25,382 nucleotides of DNA from JADGQM01 sp964505935 (GTDB lineage Bacteria; Desulfobacterota; Syntrophobacteria; Syntrophobacterales; Syntrophobacteraceae): assembly GCA_964505935.1 (NCBI GenBank), contig CAZDKX010000031.1, positions 1 to 25,382 on the forward strand. The letters run 5' to 3'. The notes under the pieces were generated by a model that saw nothing but the letters and a program-made list of their open reading frames with translations, was not told the DNA's origin and did no database searches. Positions 7,150 to 14,648 of the stretch are shown in pieces. Position numbers and translations under genes: made by a program. The stretch's first letter is position 1. Each line of letters begins with the position of its first letter.

Positions 7150-8682
7150 ATGAGGCTTTTGCGCCAAAGAACGGCGCGTTCGGCGGCATGCGTCTTCATG
7201 CTGGTGATTATTTTGATCGGGCTTTGCCTGGTCGCGCCTGCAGCACCGGCGCGGGTGGCTGAGCTGCAGGCGGTACCGGAAAACCCTGCGTTTGTGGAAT
7301 ACGCCCAGAAGAAAAAGCGAGCGGTGCTGCGGACTCTCAGCGACGACGGACACCCGCTCACCTTCGTGCCGTCGCCTGTTAAGCTGCCGGTCGTGAAGAC
7401 CCCGGTACTGAGCGACGGTAAGGTGCAGCCGGCCGCTTCCAATGAGCTGCCGGCCGCCTTTGATTTGCGCACGGTTCGTGGGGTGACGGCCGTGAAGGAT
7501 CAAGGATCATGCGGTTCCTGCTGGGCCTTTGCCACTTTTGCCTCCCTGGAATCCTTTATCAAGTACAAACAGGCCCCAGGCAAGACCATGAATTTTTCCG
7601 AAGAACATCTCAACCAGAACAGTGGCTTTGATTACGGGGAATGCCAGGGCGGCAACTATGATATGGCAACAGCCTACCTTGCCAGGTGGAACGGGCCGGT
7701 CGCAACGAGCGACGTTCCCTACCCCTATGCCGCCTCGGCCCCGCCAACGGTTCAAGCCGATGAGGACGCCAACGTCAGGAGGCATGTGCAGAATGTCTGG
7801 TATCTTCCTGAAAGAAAGAACTTCACCGACAACAACCAAGTGAAAACGGCGGTCAAGACCTATGGTGCCGTAGGGGTATCCATTTACTACTCAGCCATGT
7901 ATTACAACAGTGCCAACGCTGCCTACTACTGTAACCGGGCGAATACCCCCAACCATGCGGTCGCCATTGTGGGCTGGGATGATGATTATTCTTCAAGCAA
8001 CTTCTCGTCCTCCCGACAGCCGCCCGGCAATGGCGCCTTTATCGTCAAGAACAGCTGGGGGACGGACTGGGGCGAGAAGGGATACTGCTATCTCTCCTAC
8101 TATGATCAATCCCTGTCGGTCGGGGTGTCTTATCAGAGTGCCGAAAATGTCGGCAACTACAAGGTCATTTACAGCTATGATCCGCTTGGCTGGACGAGCT
8201 CGGTCGGCTACGGGTCGACCACGGCATGGTTCGCCAACGTTTTTGAAGCCGACGCCACGGCCTCTTCCATCAAGGCGGTAAGCTTCTATTCACCGGTTCC
8301 CAAAGCCACTTATACCATACAAATCTACAGTGACGTTTCGGGCGCCGGCCCAACCAGTGGAACTCTGGTCAAGACCCTGCGGGGAACTCTGGCCAGAGCG
8401 GGCTACCGGACCATCAAGACGTTCAAGACGACTGATGCTGCCCCTCCGAAGGTCACCGCCGGCGCGAACTTTTCCGTCGTAGTGAAGCTGACCACTCCCG
8501 GCTACACCTATCCTGTTGCCATGGAAAAGAATTACGCCGGCTACAGCAGCTCCGCCACCGCCTCCGGGGGGCAAAGCTACGTCAGCGCCGACGGAAAGAC
8601 CTGGAACGACCTCACCCGGCTGAGCATCGGCTATACTCCCCTCAGCAGAGCCAATGTGTGCTTGAAGGCCTTTGGAGGTTGA
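7150..8682 (+). CDS. Secreted papain-family (C1A) cysteine protease with lectin-like C-terminal domain
   Basis: A 510-residue exported protease. Residues 1-34 are a signal peptide (Arg-rich n-region, hydrophobic core CVFMLVIILIGLCLV, APAAPA before the cleavage site), followed by a propeptide-like region to about 98. The papain domain begins at LPAAFDLRTVRGVTAVKDQ. Its catalytic residues are all present: Gln118 and Cys124 in DQGSCGSCWAF, His269 in NHAVAIVGWDD and Asn301 in VKNSWGTDWGEKGY. Residues about 320-505 match the lectin-like domain often attached to such bacterial and archaeal proteases (YSYDPLGWTSSVGYG, FANVFEADATASSIKAVSFY). A ribosome site (GGAGG) precedes the ATG at 7150. It is monocistronic among broken genes, yet fully intact. 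The likely role is degradation of extracellular protein; cell-surface retention through the lectin-like domain is inferred. Confidence 0.92.
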   Translation: MRLLRQRTARSAACVFMLVIILIGLCLVAPAAPARVAELQAVPENPAFVEYAQKKKRAVLRTLSDDGHPLTFVPSPVKLPVVKTPVLSDGKVQPAASNELPAAFDLRTVRGVTAVKDQGSCGSCWAFATFASLESFIKYKQAPGKTMNFSEEHLNQNSGFDYGECQGGNYDMATAYLARWNGPVATSDVPYPYAASAPPTVQADEDANVRRHVQNVWYLPERKNFTDNNQVKTAVKTYGAVGVSIYYSAMYYNSANAAYYCNRANTPNHAVAIVGWDDDYSSSNFSSSRQPPGNGAFIVKNSWGTDWGEKGYCYLSYYDQSLSVGVSYQSAENVGNYKVIYSYDPLGWTSSVGYGSTTAWFANVFEADATASSIKAVSFYSPVPKATYTIQIYSDVSGAGPTSGTLVKTLRGTLARAGYRTIKTFKTTDAAPPKVTAGANFSVVVKLTTPGYTYPVAMEKNYAGYSSSATASGGQSYVSADGKTWNDLTRLSIGYTPLSRANVCLKAFGG

Positions 8683-8850
8683 CCGCTACCGCCGAATCTC
8701 CCTGTCCTGGGGAGAGGGTCTGCCTTCTGGTACACCACGGCAAAAGTGAGTATCCAACATGTGGTGATGCTAACAAGTTGGGCAGGACAAGGCATTACCC
8801 TTCATGTAGAGTCAAATTCCCGAAGACTCTAACTTGGAGGATATCTGCTT

Positions 8851-9060
8851 ATGTCAAGACACAAGCCCAAAGCAATTGTCCTGACTGATCGGCAACATAG
8901 TCTTCTTGATCAGATACGTCGTCAGGAAACGAGCACACAGCAACAAGTGAGGCGAACTCACGTCATTCTGGCTGCCACCGAAAACTCGATTAATCGACAC
9001 ATTGCCAATCCGTTGCAGTTGACTCTGAAAACCATCCGCCTTTGGCGACAGCGAGTGTTA
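8851..9060 (+). pseudogene. IS630-family transposase, N-terminal fragment
   Basis: The frame starts with ATG at 8851 behind GGAGG (8836-8840) and encodes MSRHKPKAIVLTDRQHSLLD, VRRTHVILAATENS and LQLTLKTIRLWRQR. This is the N-terminal helix-turn-helix DNA-binding part of IS630-type transposases, which normally continues for about 300 more residues to the DDE domain. After LWRQR the frame breaks off into sequence belonging to a different protein read in another frame (9062-9448). No terminal inverted repeats can be matched, so only the 5' end of the element is left. Confidence 0.75.
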
Positions 9061-9061
9061 A

Positions 9062-9448
9062 GTATCCGACGGAGCGCAGGCCGGGATATGCCACATCGGC
9101 CCCGGCTTCTCCCTGGGTAGCGATCCGCCCGTCATCAAGGCCGCCTGCCCCAACCAGATCGTCAAGACCGGCAGCACGGCCACCATCTGGGTGGAAGACG
9201 TCACGACCACCGGCAGCATCACGAGCGTGAGGGCCGTGGTGGTAGCGCCCGAGTATGATCCGGATTCGTCGCCCACTCCTGGCGGAGTAAGCTTCCCGAC
9301 GTGCGAGCTCAACGGTTCGCCTTCCGGCCGCTATCAGGCCGTCTGCAGTGGCTTTACCACCCCAGGCCAATACCTGGTTACCATCTTTGCCGAGGACACC
9401 GAAGGCAATGCTTCGGGACCGAAGGTCATTACGGTAACGAGAAAGTGA
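9062..9448 (+). pseudogene. C-terminal module of a secreted protein (Ig-like, of the type following caspase/C13-like domains)
   Basis: In the frame opening at 9062 the sequence encodes GICHIGPGFSLGSDPPVIKA, ATIWVEDVTTTGSITSVRAV, VAPEYDPDSS, CELNGSPSGRYQAVCSGFTT and PGQYLVTIFAEDTEGNASGP, ending in TGA at 9446-9448. I associate this arrangement (GSDPPVI...A..WA/V.D.T..G.I..V.AV...P.Y...GTYTIAIYA.D.EGN.S.P) with the C-terminal Ig-like region of large secreted proteins in Desulfobacterota, some carrying C13/caspase-like domains. That link is from memory and only moderate. The N-terminal part is missing, being replaced by the IS630 fragment directly upstream, so this is a truncated gene end. Confidence 0.6.
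9306..9425 (+). repeat. Diverged 120-bp module, copy 2
   Basis: Partner of 6716-6835 at a constant distance of 2590 bp. It shares 24 identical bases at its left edge and encodes the same beta-rich segment. Confidence 0.8.
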
Positions 9449-10194
9449 CCTGGGGCGCTGGCGGGCGGAATGCCCGACAGCCGGGATTGCAGCCAAATCA
9501 AAACCTGTGGAAAAACACGGAACCCTCAGCACGAGATCGGGAGTTCATCGAAGAACCCTGCGCCACTGAGTCACCTCCTGGAGCTGGTTCCTAAGCGGGA
9601 GCTTGGGAACCAGCAAATGAGCAAGTGGGAGCTGCACCCCTTTCCAATAGGGCAGTCTCAATAGCGGCCCTGGTTGCCTCTTCAATGCCGCTCCACCCAT
9701 TCCACGTCTCGCCTGTTCCTCAATTCCCCCATCAAAACTCCAGCATGAAAGATTGTCCAGCGGTCTCGCTCCAACCGCATCTCAGCTCGCGAAAAAAAGC
9801 GGTAACCATGATCCTCGCGCAGTCTGGCGAGCAGCCAGCGCCGGCTTTATTGTGATGCCCATCGGAGGCGCACTCCACGGGAGCGAGGCCAGCACCGCCG
9901 CTTCCGAAGCTGGGAATGTCCTTGACCGGCGACCAAAGTTCCGCTATCGATGAAGCGGATATGCTCATGGAACGGGTGCTCCTGATCATGATGAAAACCG
10001 CCATCGGGTCTCCACCCACAGCTCATGGACCAACTGCCCTGAAACTGGTGTGGCGCTTTCTCGCCGCGCTCCTGTTCCTTTCGCGGATCCTCGCAGGAGG
10101 TCTGCTCTTTGCCGACAACGCTCCCCGGGGCGGCTCGCAGGAAGGACTGGGGGCGGCCGGCCGGGGGTCGAGCGCAGCAAGCCGGGAGGTTGCT
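9449..10194. other. Intergenic region with one palindromic repeat
   Basis: No convincing gene is seen in these 746 bases. The only clear structure is the palindrome at 9583-9614. A hydrophobic stretch (VWRFLAALLFLSRILAGGLL) can be read in frame with the following hydrolase from an ATG at 9916, but it has no ribosome site and hydrolase homology begins after 10195, so I treat it as non-coding or as a decayed upstream segment. Confidence 0.45.
9583..9614. repeat. REP-like palindrome, GGTTCC/GGAACC family
   Basis: GCTGGTTCCTAAGC (9583-9596), loop GGGA, GCTTGGGAACCAGC (9601-9614): 14 bp of stem with a single G-T pairing. It has the same core as the perfect palindrome at 14466-14497, so it belongs to a dispersed repeat family. 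Confidence 0.7.
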
Positions 10195-11010
10195 ATGACC
10201 GACAATACCACCGTTGATTATTCGATGCTGGACCGGCCGGAGGTCCTCATAAATCTCTTTCACCCCAGACCGGAGTGGGGTGAGTCGAGAGGCCGCGGTC
10301 CCGCCACCGATATGTTCATTCCCGTGGCCGCGGAGGTGGCGATCGGCGCCCGCTTTCATATGGTGACCAACACCGCCGCCAACATCCTTTTTTTCCACGG
10401 CAACGGCGAAATCGCCTCGGATTATGACGACCTGGGGCCGATTTACAACCGCATGGAGATCAATTTCCTGGCGGTCGACTACCGGGGATACGGGCGTTCG
10501 ACGGGCAAACCCACCGTTACCGGCATGATGCAGGACTGTCATGCGATCTATAAGTTCGTCCGCCACTGGCTCAAAAACAACGGCTACACCGGGCCTTTCA
10601 TCGTCATGGGCCGGTCGCTGGGAAGCGCCTCGGTGATTGAGCTGGCCGCCCATTACCCCGGGGAGATTGACGGGCTCATCGTGGAAAGCGGCTTCGCCTA
10701 TGCGATCCCCCTCCTCCGGCTCCTGGGCGTGGATGCCCATCGCCTCGGCTTCAGGGAGGAAGCCGGCTTTCGCAATGTGGATAAGATCCGCCTGTTTGAC
10801 AAGCCAACCTTGATCATCCACGCTGAATATGATCACATCATCCCCTTCGCCGACGGGCAGGCGCTCTATGACGCCTCACTCGCTCCCCAGAAAAAACTCC
10901 TCAAAATCCCCGGCGCCAACCACAATGACATTTTTGCCCGCGGCTTCAACCAGTACATGACTGCCATCCAGGATTTAACCGCAGCCCTCGGCGACCCCGA
11001 CGGGACCTGA
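10195..11010 (+). CDS. Alpha/beta hydrolase (serine hydrolase of the BEM46/prolyl-oligopeptidase-like type)
   Basis: A 271-residue cytoplasmic alpha/beta hydrolase. The oxyanion-loop motif FFHGNGE lies at 67-72, the strand-turn LAVDYRGYGRSTGKP at 92-106, the nucleophile elbow GRSLGS gives Ser141, Asp213 lies in HAEYDHIIPF and His243 in PGANHNDIF, so the catalytic triad is complete. The GMMQDCHAIYKFVRHWL helix and the ESGFAYAIPLLRLLG cap segment are typical of the BEM46-like group; the substrate (ester, peptide or acyl group) cannot be told. The ATG at 10195 is preceded by GGGAGG (10184-10189) five bases upstream, much better than any of the in-frame upstream starts. The next gene begins 15 bp downstream, so the two probably form an operon. 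Confidence 0.85.
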   Translation: MTDNTTVDYSMLDRPEVLINLFHPRPEWGESRGRGPATDMFIPVAAEVAIGARFHMVTNTAANILFFHGNGEIASDYDDLGPIYNRMEINFLAVDYRGYGRSTGKPTVTGMMQDCHAIYKFVRHWLKNNGYTGPFIVMGRSLGSASVIELAAHYPGEIDGLIVESGFAYAIPLLRLLGVDAHRLGFREEAGFRNVDKIRLFDKPTLIIHAEYDHIIPFADGQALYDASLAPQKKLLKIPGANHNDIFARGFNQYMTAIQDLTAALGDPDGT

Positions 11011-11025
11011 CAGCACGAGGAAACC

Positions 11026-11307
11026 TTGAAAATCAAGATGCCTATCAAGTTTTTCGGGAACTACCAGGTGAAGGTTCGTACCGCTGATGTAGAAGAACAG
11101 GACCGATGTCAGAAACTGACCATCATCCCCCTGGGCTCCGAGGCTGAGGAAAAGCCATCCCCCGATGCCGGCGAGGGCGGAAGTTATCAGGTGATCTTCC
11201 ATGACGCGGGATGCCGAAGAATCATTACGGGCAGGCTGAAGGAAAATCTGGAAGAAAGAGTCGTCTTTCAGGTGGACGACAAGGAGTACGAATTCTCTCC
11301 CCTGTGA
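11026..11307 (+). CDS. Small hypothetical protein, co-transcribed with the hydrolase
   Basis: I do not recognise this 93-residue protein. It is acidic and soluble, has no signal peptide or membrane segment, and seems to consist of beta-strands: KFFGNYQVKVRTADVEEQ at the start, QVIFHDAGCRRIITGRLKE in the middle and VVFQVDDKEYEFSPL at the end. A TTG at 11026 is preferred as start because GAGG sits six bases before it; the first ATG at 11038 is too far from that site. It lies 15 bp behind the hydrolase stop in the same direction, with codon use like its neighbour, so a partner or regulatory role is possible but is inference only. Confidence 0.6.
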   Translation: MKIKMPIKFFGNYQVKVRTADVEEQDRCQKLTIIPLGSEAEEKPSPDAGEGGSYQVIFHDAGCRRIITGRLKENLEERVVFQVDDKEYEFSPL

Positions 11308-11397
11308 TGAGCGCTCATTGTTTGAACGCTATGCCGCGGCGTTGACAGCCAGGACCCCGCATTGGCAAGAGGGACGATGAGGCCCCCACCATAAGCC

Positions 11398-11421
11398 GCA
11401 GATCTGTGCAGATCTGCAACA
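11398..11421. promoter_or_regulatory. Upstream dyad 1, candidate activator site
   Basis: Two overlapping dyads occur here: GCAGATCTG-TG-CAGATCTGC at 11398-11417 (9-bp perfect arms) and TGTGCAGATCTGCAACA at 11405-11421. The second matches the site at 11505-11522 in pattern, TGT(T)GC-AGnTCn-GCAACR. Confidence 0.45.
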
Positions 11422-11504
11422 CCCCATGCATCCCTGCAACAGCATCCCGTGGCAAAAGGCAAGAAACGCTCGCCCGACGCATTTGGCCCGGCGCAAACGC
11501 GTTA

Positions 11505-11522
11505 TGTTGCAGCTCCGCAACG
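11505..11522. promoter_or_regulatory. Upstream dyad 2, candidate activator site
   Basis: TGTTGCAGCTCCGCAACG has arms GTTGC/GCAAC around a 6-bp centre and resembles dyad 1 about 100 bp away. It lies about 260 bp upstream of the predicted sigma54 start, within the usual range for enhancer-binding proteins. Confidence 0.45.
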
Positions 11523-11747
11523 CAGCCTCTCGTTTCAATACTCCATTTTTCTCCTTGTTCTCTGTAACTTCATGGTTGCCACCGGCGACAGCTCAGGCGT
11601 TTGATGCGATGCAGGCTGCAGAGCAAGCAATATATTCCATGATAACCAACAGTTAATAAGATGATTGCCGGTGGGCGGCGTTCCGGAGGCCGGTGGAAAC
11701 GGCTGAGCGAAGCGCTGAAGAGGGTTATCAGCCGGTCCATGGTCGAA

Positions 11748-11764
11748 CTGGCATCAAGCTTGCT
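11748..11764 (+). promoter_or_regulatory. sigma54 (-24/-12) promoter upstream of islA
   Basis: CTGGCATCAAGCTTGCT has GG at 11750-11751 and GC at 11762-11763 with the required 10-bp separation, matching the consensus TGGCAC-N5-TTGCW at all bases except the last C of TGGCAC. Transcription would begin near 11775. Confidence 0.6.
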
Positions 11765-11965
11765 CTGGGGTTATCCCGGGCGCGATCCATTCGTCCCCCG
11801 GGTTGCGACGGTAAACAACAGGCTGGTCCCAAGACGGAGGCGGCGCCGGCCAGCAGGAGCCGTTTCCAGGATCGACCGCAGGCCGCTGGTTTTCCGGCCC
11901 GGCAGTGTTGCGACAGAAAGAGGTCCTTAGCGTTTTGGAACATTCGCGAAAATCAGGAGGATATC

Positions 11966-14449
11966 ATGGCCGTTTGCTGCGAAGTGCTTTCGCCTCAGGA
12001 ACAGAGGATTCAGGAAGAGATTCAGGGGGTTTACCAGTTTTTTGGGCGGGAGCGGGTGTACCGCATTTTGAATTCGTTCAAAGGCACGCGCCCGGTGATC
12101 GATATGGAGCGGGCCCGCTATTTCACCGAATCCTTCAAGAAAACTGAAGGCCAGTTGCTCATTCTGCGCTGGGCCAGGGCCCTCAAGCACATCGCCGAAA
12201 ACATCACCGTCTACATCGACGACGATCAACTCCTGGCCGGCCGCATCGGATGCCAGGGTCGGTATGGCATTCTCTACCCCGAACTGGACGGGGATTTTCT
12301 GGATCTGGCCATGCAGGAACTGCCCAAGCGCACGGAGTCACCTTTCAACGTCGCCGAGGGAGACGCCCGCATTGCCATCGAGGAGATTGCCCCCTACTGG
12401 AAAGGCAAGACCTATCATGAAGAGCTGGCGATCACTTTGCCCGCCGAGACTCTGAAGATGACCTACGATCCCCGGGACACTCTGAAGTCGCGCTTCATTG
12501 TGAACGAGACCTCTTCGTTCCGCTCAGCGCTGCAATGGGTCCATGATTACGAAAAGGTCCTCAAAAGAGGCTTCAAAGGCATCCGCCAGGAGGCCCAGGA
12601 AAAGCTCGACGCGCTCGATCCGTTGAGCCCCATTGACAACGTGAAGAAGCGGCCTTTCCTCGAGGCCATCATCATCCTGTGTGATGCCATCGTCCTGTGG
12701 GCCAAACGGCACGCCGACCTGGCCGCTCGGATGGCTCGCGAGGAGTCCGACCCCGGGCGCCGGCGGGAGCTTGAAACGATCGCCGCAAACTGTGCCTGGG
12801 TGCCGGAAAACCCGGCTCGAACCTTCCACGAGGCGGTGCAGGCCCAGTGGTTCACTCAGATGTTTTCCCGCCTCGAACAGAAGACCGGCACGATCATCTC
12901 CAACGGGCGCATGGACCAGTATTTCTATCCGTATTACAGAAAGGACCTCGCCGAGGGACGCATCACCGAAGAGCATGCCATGGAGCTCATCGAATGCATG
13001 TGGGTGGGTATGGCTCAGTTCATCGATCTCTATATTTCGCCCACGGGTGGTGCCATCAACGAAGGTTACGCCCATTGGGAAGCGGTGACGGTGGGCGGTC
13101 AGACCCGAGACGGCCGCGATGCCACCAATGAACTCACCTACCTCTTCTTGCGTTCCAAGCGGGAATTCCCGCTCAACTACCCCGACTTGGCCGCTCGCAT
13201 CCACGCCCGCGCCCCTGAACGGTACCTTTACGAAGTGGCGGAAACCATTAAGGAAGGTTCCGGTTTTCCCAAGCTGATCAACGATGAGGAGATCATCCCC
13301 CTGCATCTGGCGAAAGGGGCCACCTTCGAAGAGATTCTCGACTACTCCGTATCCGGATGCGCCGAGGTCCGGATGCCCAATCGTGACACCTATACCAGCG
13401 CGTGTGCCTACATTAATTTCGCCGCCGCTCTGGAAATGACCCTTTACAACGGCCGCATGAAGACCTATGGCGACGAATTGCTCGGTCTCGAAACGGGTGA
13501 TCCCCGTCAGTTCCAAAGCTGGGATGAGTTCTGGCAGGCCTTCATCACCCAGCAAACGAATTTCATCAAACACGCCTTCATTCAACAGGCCATTGTCATC
13601 GAGCTGCGGGCCAGGCATTTTGCCGCCCCGCTGGGCTCGACCCTGCACGACCTGTGTATGAAAAACATGGTCGACCTGCACCAGCCCAAGATCGAGGGCG
13701 GGATCGACCTGGGATATTTCGAATACATCGGCTACGGGACGGTGGTGGACTCGCTGGCGGCCATCAAGAAGCGGGTGTTCGAGGAAAAGCGGCTGACCAT
13801 GGCGGAGGTCATCGAGGCCCTGGAGTGCAACTTCGAGGGGCGGGAGGCCGTCCGCCAGGTCCTGATGAACTCCCCCTGCTACGGCAACAGCGACGACTAC
13901 GCCGACAGTATCGCCAAGGCCATCGACCGGGCTGCTCTGGAATACACCAAACATTATGCCAAGGAAATCGGGGTGCATCTCGACCTGCGTTACGTGCCGT
14001 TTACCTCCCATGTGCCTTTCGGCAGGGTGGTGAGCGCCACGCCCAACGGCCGCAAGGCCTGGACGCCCCTGGCGGACGGCTCTTCCGCCTCCCACGGCGC
14101 GGATGTCAACGGCCCCACCGCCGTGCTGCTGTCGAACTTCAATTCCAAAAACCTCGACTATCGGGAACGAGCCGCCCGGCTGCTCAATCTCAAGCTTTCC
14201 CCCAAATGTGTGGCCGGCGAGGAAGGGACGCGGAAGCTGGTATCCTTCATCCGGACCTTCTGCGATCTGCATCTGTGGCATGTTCAGTTCAACATCATCA
14301 ACAAGGAAACCCTGCTGGCGGCACAGCGCGATCCCGAGAAGTACCGGGGTCTGCTGGTCAGGGTGGCGGGCTACAGTGCCTATTTTGTGGACCTCTCCCC
14401 CGATCTGCAGAATGACATCATTGCCAGAACGGAGCACGCCTACGTGTGA
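11966..14449 (+). CDS. islA: Glycyl radical enzyme, probable isethionate sulfo-lyase
   Basis: An 827-residue glycyl radical enzyme, predicted to cleave isethionate to acetaldehyde and sulfite by radical chemistry in the cytoplasm. The PFL-like domain covers most of the chain; the thiyl cysteine is Cys465 in VSGCAEVRMPNRDTY, with the general base Glu467 two residues on, and the radical glycine is Gly802 in RVAGYSAYFVDL. From memory, IslA uses Arg189, Gln193, Cys468, Glu470, Arg678, Phe682 and Gly805; here Arg186, Gln190, Cys465, Glu467, Arg675, Phe679 and Gly802 are all present at a constant offset of 3, which supports IslA over choline, glycerol or hydroxyproline enzymes. The related dihydroxypropanesulfonate lyase HpsG is the main alternative. 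The ATG at 11966 follows AGGAGG. A sigma54 element lies upstream and the activase 199 bp downstream. No transporter, aldehyde dehydrogenase or microcompartment gene is in the window. Confidence 0.78.
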   Translation: MAVCCEVLSPQEQRIQEEIQGVYQFFGRERVYRILNSFKGTRPVIDMERARYFTESFKKTEGQLLILRWARALKHIAENITVYIDDDQLLAGRIGCQGRYGILYPELDGDFLDLAMQELPKRTESPFNVAEGDARIAIEEIAPYWKGKTYHEELAITLPAETLKMTYDPRDTLKSRFIVNETSSFRSALQWVHDYEKVLKRGFKGIRQEAQEKLDALDPLSPIDNVKKRPFLEAIIILCDAIVLWAKRHADLAARMAREESDPGRRRELETIAANCAWVPENPARTFHEAVQAQWFTQMFSRLEQKTGTIISNGRMDQYFYPYYRKDLAEGRITEEHAMELIECMWVGMAQFIDLYISPTGGAINEGYAHWEAVTVGGQTRDGRDATNELTYLFLRSKREFPLNYPDLAARIHARAPERYLYEVAETIKEGSGFPKLINDEEIIPLHLAKGATFEEILDYSVSGCAEVRMPNRDTYTSACAYINFAAALEMTLYNGRMKTYGDELLGLETGDPRQFQSWDEFWQAFITQQTNFIKHAFIQQAIVIELRARHFAAPLGSTLHDLCMKNMVDLHQPKIEGGIDLGYFEYIGYGTVVDSLAAIKKRVFEEKRLTMAEVIEALECNFEGREAVRQVLMNSPCYGNSDDYADSIAKAIDRAALEYTKHYAKEIGVHLDLRYVPFTSHVPFGRVVSATPNGRKAWTPLADGSSASHGADVNGPTAVLLSNFNSKNLDYRERAARLLNLKLSPKCVAGEEGTRKLVSFIRTFCDLHLWHVQFNIINKETLLAAQRDPEKYRGLLVRVAGYSAYFVDLSPDLQNDIIARTEHAYV

Positions 14450-14465
14450 AGGCTCATCGGGCACA

Positions 14466-14497
14466 CCTGGTTCCCAAGCTCGAGCTTGGGAACCAGG
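14466..14497. repeat. Perfect 32-bp palindrome between islA and islB
   Basis: CCTGGTTCCCAAGCT (14466-14480), centre CG, then the exact reverse complement (14483-14497). It begins 17 bp after the islA stop and has no T-tract. It shares its core with 9583-9614. As RNA it would form a very stable hairpin that could protect the islA transcript or reduce read-through into islB. Confidence 0.8.
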
Positions 14498-14520
14498 GCA
14501 GAGGCGGTATGAGCATTTCG

Positions 14521-14555
14521 GTGGGTTACGGCGCAAAATGCCGCGCCTAACCCAC
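14521..14555. repeat. REP-like palindrome, GTGGGTTA/TAACCCAC family
   Basis: GTGGGTTA (14521-14528) pairs with TAACCCAC (14548-14555), and the inner GGCGC (14530-14534) with GCGCC (14543-14547), around the loop AAAATGCC. Palindromes with this GTGGGTTAnGGCGC core are widespread intergenic repeats in many proteobacteria-like genomes (from memory). Confidence 0.7.
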
Positions 14556-14607
14556 CCTACAGTCACAGCACTTGCGACAATGGTGACATGATGGGGTGAT
14601 GCAGGCT

Positions 14608-14628
14608 CAGCACCCAGCACTCAGCACT
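14608..14628 (+). repeat. Three tandem heptamers CAGCACY before islB
   Basis: CAGCACC, CAGCACT, CAGCACT follow one another directly, ending 20 bp before the islB start. Length changes in such an array would alter the distance between the palindromes and the islB ribosome site. Confidence 0.7.
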
Positions 14629-14648
14629 TTTTCTGCGAGGAATATCAA

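Larger units (their letters stand above)
11308..11965 (+). promoter_or_regulatory. Long regulatory leader of the glycyl radical enzyme gene
   Basis: No gene is credible here. An open frame from 11693 runs into the enzyme gene, but its first 91 codons are low-complexity, lack a ribosome site and match nothing. The region carries two related dyads (11405-11421 and 11505-11522), an extra half-site TGCAACA at 11435-11441, a sigma54 element at 11748-11764 and a strong ribosome site AGGAGG at 11955-11960. Together these suggest enhancer-dependent, substrate-induced expression with a leader of about 190 bases. Confidence 0.5.

Noticed and set aside
6388..7503. 371-codon minus-strand frame across the NHL fragment and protease start
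   Set aside because: It overlaps two clear plus-strand coding segments and the translation shows no recognisable domain.
9916..10194. N-terminal extension of the alpha/beta hydrolase with a hydrophobic stretch
   Set aside because: There is no ribosome site for the upstream starts, while GGGAGG sits at ideal distance before 10195. A signal-anchor version cannot be fully excluded.
11693..11965. N-terminal extension of the glycyl radical enzyme
   Set aside because: It is low-complexity, has no ribosome site and contains the sigma54 element; a strong AGGAGG precedes the ATG at 11966, where family homology begins.
12524..14620. 698-codon open frame on the minus strand
   Set aside because: Shadow of the glycyl radical enzyme gene caused by high GC at third positions; no motifs or ribosome site.
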